Part shown: positions 55,201 through 64,000 of the stretch, piece after piece | Position numbering within the stretch: position 1 is the stretch's first letter | Layout: every line of letters begins with the position of its first letter | Made by a program: the position numbers and the translations under genes | The notes under the pieces: generated by a model | The model's database searches: none | Told to the model about the DNA's origin: nothing | The model's input: only the letters and a program-made list of their open reading frames with translations | Assembly: GCA_963995505.1 (NCBI GenBank) | Contig: OZ023198.1 | Location: 14,189,141-14,253,140 of the forward strand | From: Hypericum androsaemum | Lineage: Eukaryota > Streptophyta > Magnoliopsida > Malpighiales > Hypericaceae | Length of the DNA stretch: 64,000 bases | Direction: 5' to 3'

Positions 55201-56812
55201 CATACATTTTTATCACCATGACTTATCTGGTTTGAACTGTATGACCAAATGATGAATCTTTTACACTCACCGAATCTCCAAATTTTGACCTTTTTTGCTT
55301 TATCCTTAGCATATTTCCTTGACCAAGTGATGTACTTGGAAGTGCACACTTGTAGGAAGTGCTTTGGCCCAAATATGTTGTTGCATTCATCATGATCCTA
55401 GCCTTGGTGTGAATTATTGGTGGAACATATTGCATCAGGCATCTCAGAATTATGTGCTAGTGCAATGGAAGAGGTGGCAACGTTCTCATGCTTACCAAGA
55501 AAGGGTGATCGAAAAGGAACACATTTAGGAATGTAATCAAGCAAAATAGTCATGAAGTGGAGTGAGTGCTTGAGTTCCATTGGTTTCCATGGAGATTCTT
55601 TCATTTCCCCTTAGCATAGGCGGGAGAAGAAGTATTTCAGTGAGTGAATATGTTATCGAACTTGCAATGAAGTCAGTTGGAAATGTAGAGCAATCATGAT
55701 TCCTCGGGAAGAATAGAGCACCAGCTTTGCTCACTTGTGGGAATTGGCTGATTTGACCAAGGTTACTGGAATAGGATATCGAGCAAGCCCATTCCTTGAC
55801 GGATGGATATTTAGTATATTCTATAATTTTAGGAGGTTCTACGTGAAGTTGGTTGGAGGGATGGAAGATTGTCAAATGGACTAAATATTGCTAGATGAGA
55901 GTGCTAGTTTGTCTGGTGAGTGCTATAGTTTATAGTTAGAACGAGACCTCTTAAAGAAGCCTGTGCATTTCCTGTTTAGATGAAAATGTGCTTCTGATTA
56001 CTAATCCATGTACTTTGGAAGCAGACAACCAAAGTATGGATTTACCCTGTGAAGGTAAGTATGACTCTACGATGTAGATTTCATGGAGATAGTTATTTGA
56101 ACTTATGTTCTCAATCAATGAACATATGGGGTCTGCTCTGTAGGTTGCTCAATATTGAGTCTTTGTTCTCAGACAATGTGGACTTGTGGCCCAACTTTAT
56201 GGACTCAAATTCCACGGTGACAATGCTGTCTGGATTTTCTTCTGTAGGTTGACTATGCATGCACCCCAGAGGAAGTGCAGCAGCACTTTCAGTCCTGTGG
56301 CACCGTGAACCGGGTGACGATTTTGACAGATAAATTTGGCCAGCCAAAAGGCTTTGCCTACGTGGAGTTCCTTGAGGTAGAAGCTGTTCAAGAGGCTCTA
56401 CTTCTCAACGAATCTGAACTTCATGGTCGGCAACTGAAGGCAAGACTCCTTTACTTCTTATTATGTGGAAGATGGTCTGTCTTGGTAGTCAAAGGGTCGT
56501 CATTTTCTCGGAAGGTTGTGGTTAGCATTTCGTTTTCCTTTTGCAGGTTTCGCCCAAACGGACCAATGTTCCAGGGATGAAGCAATTTCGCCCCAGGCGC
56601 TTCAATCCTTATGCGGGTTACCAGTTGAGGCGGCCTTATGTGCCACCTTATTTCTATTCTCCTTACGGATATGGGCAAGTCTTTAATCTCCCTATCTTCT
56701 TGCTTGGCATTGTGATTTTGAGTTGACTGGCTCATCATTTATCATACCCTCTGGGAATTGCAGGAAGGCTCCAAGGTTCCGAAGGCCAGCACGATACATG
56801 CCTTATTACTAG
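52261..56812 (+). CDS. Nuclear poly(A)-binding protein (PABN/PABPN1-like), six exons
   Basis: PABN proteins bind growing poly(A) tails in the nucleus and stimulate poly(A) polymerase. Exons 52261-52374, 52493-52595, 53619-53686, 56248-56439, 56547-56674 and 56764-56812 give 217 residues, the family's size in plants. The order is an acidic N-terminus ([18 protein letters not shown]), a coiled coil ([19 protein letters not shown]), one RRM with RNP2 SVFVGN and RNP1 KGFAYVEF, and an Arg/Tyr/Pro-rich tail ending [11 protein letters not shown]. The joins keep frame throughout. Introns 1-3 are GT-AG; introns 4 and 5 begin with GC (AAG|GCAAGA and TGG|GCAAGT). Reading through 56674 at the next GT would put the last exon out of frame and lose the conserved tail. 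Intron 3 is 2561 bp. Confidence 0.94.
53687..56247 (+). other. Long intron 3 of PABN
   Basis: 2561 bp, GTGAGT...CTGTAG. It has a purine-rich stretch at 54372-54547 (mostly A/G, e.g. GAGGAAGAAGGAGAAGGAGA). Minus-strand open frames at 55223-55875 have no recognisable product. No transposon ends found. Confidence 0.7.
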
Positions 56813-57644
56813 GACTGCTCTCCGGTCATCCGCTGCATCATCATCCTTCATCTTATATTTAATACTTGGATAAACAGATCTACCTCCTCATTGCATTTTG
56901 CGTTCTATTATTTGAGATGACAAAGACCAGCAAGTCTTTGGTTTGACTTGTGCTTCTTAGAAAAGACCAAATATATCCATGCTCACTCAATTTGAGAAAA
57001 TATCAGTGATTTAGTACATGCAGAGAAGAATTGGCCACCAAACCCAGCTTCATTCTCCGGCGTTTCCCACTTGCGCATTCGTCGCTCTTTTTAGGGATGA
57101 CAATTCGACAATTATTCTGGGAGTCTATCCGAATTGAGACTTGAAGAATTCAAGATTTTCTGATTTTTGATCGGGTCTAAATTATAATTTTAGAAGGATA
57201 AAGGCATGAATATGGATGATCATGAATTGAATTTAATTCATCAAAATTTAATTTGATTAGTCGGCTAATTTGATTTGAATCGCCAGCTGAACCGGGCGTA
57301 TTATGTGACAAAAAATAAAAGAAAAAGAAAACGGAGAGTGATTTGAGGGGGGAAGGGTCACTTCGATTGATCACGAGGGCGTGCCCCAATTTTGTAATAA
57401 AAAAACAATAAAAGATGGAAAATGGGGGCGTGCCCCTTTCGGCCTGACAGCCCTCGGGCCCGGGCCCGTGCCCTTCAATATTAATTTTTTTTTAATTTTT
57501 CATATACTTTAGTTATACTTGGCATAATATTATTTGTATAAATAGATTTTTCGGATATTATTTGTGTAGTTATAAAAATTGAAGTTATCTTTAACAAAAT
57601 TAAAAATAAATAATATAAAAATTTGTATTTTTCATTCGTCTATA
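56813..57644. other. 3' flank of PABN and spacer
   Basis: Begins with the PABN 3' UTR. At ~57093 TAGGGATGACAATTCG looks like a hAT terminal repeat, but I found no matching right end or duplication. No gene. Confidence 0.45.
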
Positions 57645-57652
57645 AATAGAGT

Positions 57653-58567
57653 TAGAGATGGCAATTAGACCCTTATCATAAGGGTCTATCCTGATCCAGA
57701 CCCGAAGGGTCCAAGACCCTTTGACTTTGACAGAGTCTAGACCTTGATCCTGCCTGGATTCTGATATTTTAAAATGATAAGAGCATGGATATGGATCTAA
57801 AGAATCCTGCACTGATCCTACCCGAATTTGTTAAATTAATATTAAAATAATATATATTAATTATTAGACATAATACCAAATTCTTAATTTTTTGAGTTGG
57901 TAAATATTCTTTATTAAAATGAAAGTTCAAAACAGAGCAAACGCAAAAAGAAAGACAAGATACAGAGGCCTGATATTTACATCAGTTACAACCCCACCTC
58001 CGACTAAAACGTTCCCTCAACCTCAAGAGGTGAAGAAGAGGGATCTATAAATCCTTGTAGGCATCAAGAAAGTGAGCAGCGATTGATTGTGAATGATCAA
58101 GCCATCCGTCCAAAAGATCCACTATTGGGCATGAAAGAGCACATAATGCAGGATAAGCTCATTATCGCACATCGCCTCATTGAAGATAATATCATTACGA
58201 AGCAGCCACATGCCCCAAGTAATAGCAGCGAAAATTACAAACAGAATTCTCAATTTTAACTTACCCAACTTCAACTTTTTTTGGATTTTCTTTTTTGGTT
58301 TCTTTATATTGATTTGTTTAATGAATGAAAATGTCCATTGCTATTTAAAAAATATCAAAAGATAATTTAATTTTTTAAAATTAAATATTAAAAAAAATAC
58401 AGACATGCGGGTCGCCCTGATCCTGCCCAGTTTTTTAGGACCCAAATCCTGTCCGAATCTTTATTTTTAAAGAGGATAATGGTAAGGATCCGAGTCCACT
58501 ATTTAAAAATAGGGTAAGGATCTGGGTCATATGGATCCTACCCAGATCCTGCCCATTGCCATCCCTA
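57653..58567. mobile_element. Non-autonomous hAT element with a LINE insertion
   Basis: Ends TAGAGATGGCAATTAGACCC and the complement of TAGGGATGGCAATGGGCAGG, with a perfect 8-bp target duplication AATAGAGT (57645-57652 and 58568-58575). Subterminal repeats of GGATC/GGGTC motifs (ATCCTGCCC, GACCCGAAGGGTCC) are on both sides. No transposase. The middle is a LINE tail. Confidence 0.9.
57892..58245 (-). mobile_element. 5'-truncated LINE tail
   Basis: The minus strand codes FAAITWGMWLLRNDIIFNEA, the end of the zf-RVT region of plant LINEs, followed by a 3' untranslated part. Flanking 12-mers ATTCTTAATTTT (57880-57891) and ATTCTCAATTTT (58246-58257) differ at one base and look like the target duplication. 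It is inside the hAT and thus younger. Confidence 0.8.
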
Positions 58568-58888
58568 AATAGAGTCCAATGTCTAATTTTATATTACAAC
58601 TTTTGTAATCCTAATTTTGTTACTTTATTTTATTTTATTATTATAATTATAAAATAATTATTTTTGTAAATTAATTATAACTTTTATATAAATAAAAAAG
58701 ATAGTAGATAATATGTGGATGAAAGAGAAATTATTTATTTATGTCTTGACCCTGGGTTGCTGATGCGAGTAGGAAAATATATAATGGAGTTGAAATGAGT
58801 ATGGATGAGAGAGAAATTAATTATTTATTCCGTGACCCTGGGTGAGTGGGTTGCTGATGCAGATGGTCTAATATTTGCATTATTCTAA

Positions 58889-59743
58889 ATAAATTCAAAT
58901 TTATTTTAAAACACTATTAATATCTTCTTTCACCTTTCAAAATTGCATTTACATTTCTCGAATTCCTCATTTCTATTTTAAAAAATCAAGTTGAGTTTAA
59001 TTTTAAAAAAATTATCCTCGAGTTCTTGGTGTTTGGTCATCGTCGAGAGTTTAATTTCTCGAATTCTTTCACCACCAATATGGTATATTCCGGTCTAGGA
59101 AGCCAAGAGTTTCTAAAATCAAAGACGGGAGACGGTAAAATAATTTTTTAAAAATGCAGGGACCTGATGGAGAAGATGACCAAACACCAAGAACTAGGGG
59201 ATAATTTACCCTGTAATTTTATATAACTTAATAGATGAGAACAGTGCTCCAAAAAAAATTATTCTTGATTAATATTTATTTGTTTTAAAAAATTTGTTAA
59301 TTTGTTCTTGATTAATAATATTAATTGTAATAAGTATATACCATTAATTGTAATAATAGATGGTATATGATTAATAATTCTTGATAAAATTATACTGTTT
59401 TGTGTTGTTTCTTGCAAATGAAACCGCGACATTTTATACGATTTCTAACACAACTCTAGACTAAAATATTTTTTCTAACAACTCCATTTTCGGATTTGTT
59501 GAGAAATCTGAACCCACTCAGAAAAAGACTAGTGGATCATGAGAATCTACACGCATCATTCCAATTTCCAATGATAGATGGGCCCCACAGCAGCCGGTAA
59601 TGTTTGTATTTTTTAATAAATAAATTCAAATTTATTTTAAAATGCTATAAATACCTTCTTTCATCTTTCAAAATTGTATTTACATTTTGAATTCCTCGTT
59701 TTTATTTTAAACAACCAAGTAGGGTTTAATTTTTTAAAAATTA
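58889..59743 (+). repeat. Pair of ~120-bp direct repeats
   Basis: Both copies start ATAAATTCAAATTTATTTTA and contain CCTTTCAAAATTG / TCTTTCAAAATTG and AATTCCTC. They are 732 bp apart and ~85-90% identical by eye. Duplication of a segment, later split by the inverted-repeat element. Confidence 0.75.
59011..59205. mobile_element. Small inverted-repeat element (MITE-like)
   Basis: ~33-bp ends: ATTATCCTCGAGTTCTTGG with TGTTTGGTCATC, and GATGACCAAACA with CCAAGAACTAGGGGATAAT. 195 bp, no ORF. The target duplication is unclear in the flanking AT-rich DNA. Confidence 0.65.
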
Positions 59744-60985
59744 AATAATTTTTAAATAATACAAATGCGTGAATTACTCTAATGCTGTATGATATTTTAA
59801 GATTAGAATCTTAATTTAAAAAAAAGATAAATGTAAGAATCTGAATCCACCTAAAAAAAGCAAGGACTCGAGTTTTATGAACCCTAATACTGTTCATTAC
59901 TATTTCTAAACAAAGTTTAATATTATCTAGAGTGCTAAGTGAGGCTAACTTGTGTAAATATTTTTGACAACGAAAAGATTCTGGAGCTGTTAGATGTCTC
60001 CTCGCACCAAGCAAGTCATTGCACTTTTTCATGCATCATTCCGAAACTTGTTCCGAATTATTTGCGAAATAGGGAAATCGTAAAGAAAATTATAGTGGTA
60101 CTTCCACCAGAATGGCTTGTTTATAAATTTTATCATTTTATTTCAATTTATGGTAGAATTTACATAGTTCACTTTTTTTTTCCTAAATTTTATTGAAAAA
60201 TTAATAATTTAAACATTGTTGTTTAGTATATAGGAATCACCATTAAATTTTTTTATGGAGAAAAAATATTGGTGCAATTTTCAAAAACTAATCAAAATCT
60301 AATAAAATTGAAAAAAGATCGTAAAATCTCTGGAACAACAGGTTTCAGTATTATGGAATTTTTAGTTGCACGAGGTCCCAAATCCATTCTATTATTGTAC
60401 CATCTATTTTTCTGTCCAACTACAAAGTTGGAAGCCTTTATTTTCCGGGTCAATTTATATACTCGAGTGGTTTAGAAAAGAAAAAGAAGCTAACTTTATG
60501 TTTTTGATCGGAGAAATAAGGTAATTTGATGTGACTAGTTATGTCAACTTTGGTGTAATTGGATGGCTCGGTCCTCGAGCAATTACGAAAATATTCACGT
60601 AACTGATTATTTCACAAACCATTTTTCCAAGAGAGCAATTACAAAAATGGTTCAAGCTTCACAATACTTGATCAGATTCTTTACCGACGAACTAGACCAA
60701 ATTTAATTAGAAACATGGCATGAACAACAGTAACATCATAAATTAGTTGCATAAGCCATTCAATTACATTGTTTAGGATGAAAAATCTACCTAAGCTATT
60801 TGCTTATTGCACTAGTTATGGATCAAGTACAAAACAAGAAAGGCCAAGATTTTTCTATCCATAACATTCCACACTCCAATTGCACCATTAGGTCTATTTG
60901 AGGCAATGTTGACAAGAACCCAAAACCTGAACAACAATTATGTCCTGTGCTCACGCCGGGTGTACTTACCGAATAGCGTTTGTTG

Positions 60986-63900
60986 TCAGTCCCGTTTGAC
61001 ATGCTGCTGCTCGCTACGTGCCGCTACAATGCTGAAACAAACTAGCATTGCAACCAAATATCCTCCCAAGGCACCATACGTCACGCATATGGGCCATTCC
61101 TACAGGGAGAAAATTGCATCTGCCATCAGAAGAAAGTGATAGCAGGATACAGACCGAAGATAGAAAAAACCATGATCCATCACAAATTGCAGATGAAGAA
61201 GGTAAAGAATAGGTCGGAGCTTCCTTTACAATGGACGCAATTTATAGTAGAAGAGACCGAATGACTCCATCCTATACATCTCATTTTTTTCCTCGTGTTT
61301 TTTCCAACTAAGATTAATTACAGTTAAGACGGTATATAAATTTAAACGGAACGGCACTTGAACATAATTCTAGCAATTGGGAAATGGAATTCAAGTACTA
61401 GAAACAAATGTAATAACAAATGCTGGTGCTATTGAGAGGATATCTAGAGACCCGGATGAGAAAAGGACACCATATTGAGCGAACCAGGTGCTACCACTTC
61501 CGGCAAAACAATATGGTCCTAGTAGGCCATTGCATAACAAGTTAAAGAAATCCCTCTATACCAGAAGGTTAAAGATATAACAGTACCTGCCAAGGCCTTT
61601 CCCAGTCAAGTGGCATAGGCCAAGCCCCGAACCAAGCCCCAATGACTGCTCCATGTGCTGGTATGCAAATCAAGTAGTACAGAACCTCATTTGACCTATG
61701 GGCAGACAAAATTCAGCATATAAACATTTCCATTTTGAAATATTGACCATGTTATATTAGCGTACTAGTCTTGTACTAAGTTTAAAGTATTAAGCAAGAT
61801 ACCCTTTTTAAAGATAAATAAAAAAGAATGCCTCAAGTTGAATAAACCAACGTTGCACCTCACTTTAAGTTCTCTACTATTGGTCAATGACCCAGGTCCA
61901 GCTCTAAGTTTTTATTTAAAAAAGAGAAACCCAAGATCAATCAGTACACAGAAGAATCCCAGCTACAGTCTTTTGTCAATTCTTCACCTTGCAGAACTAA
62001 ACATAACTACAATTCCGTTCTGCTGACGGACATTTCAAGAAGGAAATAAACATTGGAGACTTACTTTGTACATGCAAATGCACGTTGCCAATGTGTCCAT
62101 GATGATCCAAAGACACAACCTGCAGGAACAAACTGAAACTATGTGGGCACTTTTGAAAAACGACAAACAGAAATGCAAATGAAACACAACAGCAAGAAGC
62201 AGCTAAGCATTTTTATTCTGCCAAGTGGGAAGGGCTGTACAATATCCTGCATGCTTCATATCAGGTATCACATACTCCTGAACTCCCAATACAGTACAAT
62301 GTACTTCTCCGTGTAAAGCAACAAGGAATTGGTTCTTTAGCATGAATTGAGAATCAATCTTAACATTTAAGACAAGGCATATTAGGTTGGAGTAAATCAG
62401 AATTAACTCAGAAATGATACCTTCCTGTATTATCCAGTTCGAAAGAAACAAATTGTGTATCATAGCTAAAATCGGAGCAAACTATAAGGTTGAAAATGAG
62501 CACCAGGTTCAAAAGGGCTTGTGCGGCCAAAGATATACTTACTGTCAATGAGGACATAAGAAGTGACCAATGGATGGTTTTCCACAGAAACCTATCACGG
62601 ACAACACGAGAGGAAAATAAACTCCCTATTACAAATGATTAACCTTAAAAGGAAGGAAAAATAATAAGGCAAAGAGGTCTGTGATATTAATGTTTGCGAG
62701 CCAACAACTTTTGGTTTTATTATTTTCAAACCTTAAATCACAACAGACACAGCTGGTAATATTAGAGAACAGAGTTTTCGCAAATGAGCATTCGAATGTC
62801 AGCACATTTTTCTACTAAGATCCATTGCGTTCAACGTGCCTAGAGGGATGGTCTTCCATTTAGCAACTCTAGAGACAATCCTTGCATATTGAAAATGAGA
62901 GGTAATACAGCCTCATTTCTTTTTGTATCCATTACAAAAAATTGCTAATGATCCTTCTGGAAAGTTATGAGTATGATTTATAAAATGATTTCCTTCCAAA
63001 GATGTCAACTATAACATTTTCCACGAGAGTTAGATTTTATTAAACATGACAAGCTGTACATGGAAAACATACTGGATGCCAACAGGTGCGCCCAAAGCAA
63101 TAGCTCCAAATGCATTCACCAGAGCCCCTAGAAGTTCGCAGAACAATCAATCAGCACATTAAGTTTGCTATAGAAAAAGATGAGATCAGCTCATAGTACA
63201 AGAGTTAAGAATGAGCATAGTAAGAACACACAAAGGGTATGCTCAGCCTCGATAAAGTTGAATAGCTCATCAACTGCTTTCCCGCACTTGAAAGCCCGTC
63301 CTACTAAAACATCTGGAGATTGCGGAAAGCCACACACACACACGAAGAAATGAACTGAGGAGCCGAGACAATCCTTGAGTTCTCTATCATGGAACTAGGT
63401 TTCCTTATCTCAACACATCTTACAAGCTTAAACCCGCATCCGAAATTCATTCAACCTAGAGGTACCAAGTGCCCTAATGCACATAAAGAAACCCAACTCG
63501 CGTATTCTCCCCGGCACTATAATCAGACTCCCTATCATCGCATACACAGGGTAAGATGAAAGACTAACCTAAAGGAAAGGTTAAGATGCCCCGCGCTGCG
63601 GCCGCCAAGTACTGCAACACCACATTCCCAGAAAGGAAACCAATCGGCCATCAGATGAACCATCTCTGAATCGGAAAACCCAAATTAAAAAAAAAAATTC
63701 AATGACCAAACGATACCGAGCACTTGTCGGGTTCAACCCGGAACCAGCTGTAAACAAGAACCACAACCGGACATTGTAAGACCTGGACAGAGAGAGAGAG
63801 AATCAGCTTGAGCTTTCCATGAGGAAGAGGGGGGAAAAGTGGGTTTTACCCAGAGGAGGCGAAGGGTCCGTGTAGGGTCGGAGACGAGGTCGATGGAGTA

Positions 63901-64000
63901 GAAACTTTGGGCCACACATAGGGCGATCGCTACTCCCAGACCGCAGGTCAGGTGGGCCAATAGCGCTTTGGTGGTTGACACTGCCTGCGCCTGATGATCG
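60986..64000 (-). CDS. PIGF: PIG-F, GPI-anchor biosynthesis membrane protein (5' end outside)
   Basis: PIG-F is a multi-pass ER protein that stabilises the ethanolamine-phosphate transferases adding the last groups to GPI anchors. Exons: 63850->64000, 63717-63782, 63569-63611, 63073-63127, 62543-62591, 62065-62132, 61587-61695, 60986-61099; all joins keep frame and all introns are GT-AG. Readable segments: TTKALLAHLTCGLGVAIAL, YSIDLVSDPTRTLRLLW, CPVVVLVYSWFRVEPDKCS, GALVNAFGAIALGAPVGIQ, FVPAGCVFGSSWTHWQRAF, GAWFGAWPMPLDWERPWQ and EWPICVTYGALGGYLVAML, the last few being the family hallmark. It ends EQQHVKRD. About five hydrophobic spans are visible. The first exon is open to the window edge (DHQAQAVSTTK); the GTG at 63981 is not a start. 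No break seen. Confidence 0.94.

Larger units (their letters stand above)
58576..60985. other. Intergenic AT-rich DNA between PABN and PIG-F
   Basis: No gene. It holds two ~120-bp direct repeats (58889-59008 and 59621-59743), a short tandem duplication (58722-58770 and 58803-58860, GAGAGAAATTA...CCCTGGGT) and a small inverted-repeat element (59011-59205). The right end is the 3' flank of PIG-F. Confidence 0.6.

Noticed and set aside
55223..55875. Overlapping minus-strand frames in PABN intron 3 as a nested gene
   Set aside because: No domain recognised, frames overlap and break; kept as intron.
63733..63981. An 82-codon frame starting at 63981 as a complete small protein
   Set aside because: The first codon is GTG and the frame is open further upstream to the window edge. 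It reads through a clear GTAAAA donor at 63849; the segment is PIG-F exon 1 plus intron.
1..64000. tRNA genes, rRNA genes, CRISPR arrays, bacterial operons
   Set aside because: None seen. tRNA-like boxes occur only inside SINEs, and repeats are transposon ends or simple repeats.

Overview
This is nuclear DNA of a flowering plant, probably a eudicot. Three observations support that: the intron-bearing host genes belong to plant families (class III peroxidase, RABA-type Rab GTPase, plant PABN, TRM4B-type NSUN2), about three quarters of the sequence is transposable elements (copia, a gypsy-type TR-GAG, LINE, SINE, MULE, hAT), and the intergenic DNA is AT-rich. I see no bacterial, organellar or CRISPR features.

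Layout. 1-10040: a nearly intact minus-strand copia element (A) inserted in the 5' LTR of an older plus-strand copia element (B). 10469-11011: a fold-back element with ~250-bp arms. 11154-17203: a decayed minus-strand LINE, cut at its 5' end by a gypsy-type TR-GAG element (17204-19124). 19776-19991: exon 1 of a PER17-like peroxidase (minus) with its TATA box, but no later exons in the window. 20201-24127: a deleted copia derivative (E) holding a second copy of the same family (F) in reverse orientation. 24135-24845: an unrecognised ORF. 25442-29168: the 3' half of a TRM4B/NSUN2 tRNA m5C methyltransferase gene with two single-base frame breaks and a SINE in one intron. 29686-37698: copia element C, complete with LTRs and target duplication but with dead coding regions. 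39620-41125: a two-exon RABA4-like Rab gene (minus). 41503-46071: copia element D. 46072-50095: a MULE-like long-TIR element carrying a Pack-MULE with a VPS16 fragment and a third copy (G) of the E/F family. 50395-51671: a hAT element. 52261-56812: a complete six-exon nuclear poly(A)-binding protein gene (PABN). 57653-58567: a second hAT with a LINE tail inside. 60986-64000: a PIG-F gene (minus, eight exons seen, 5' end outside the window).

Host genes. Two look intact where visible: RABA4-like (vesicle traffic) and PABN (mRNA polyadenylation). PIG-F (GPI-anchor synthesis in the ER) is intact as far as the window reaches. The peroxidase and the TRM4B gene look broken. They do not form a pathway; what links them is transposon pressure.

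Most interesting signals: (1) copia C inserted recently by LTR and target-site criteria yet its proteins were already dead, and it shares conserved cis signals with the near-intact copia A, including a leader hairpin with one compensatory base change and a predicted leader intron; (2) a Pack-MULE with a VPS16 exon fragment; (3) three copies of one gag-pol deletion fusion moving as a family; (4) two GC-AG introns in one PABN gene; (5) a fold-back element whose inner arms are nearly identical while the outer arms have diverged.
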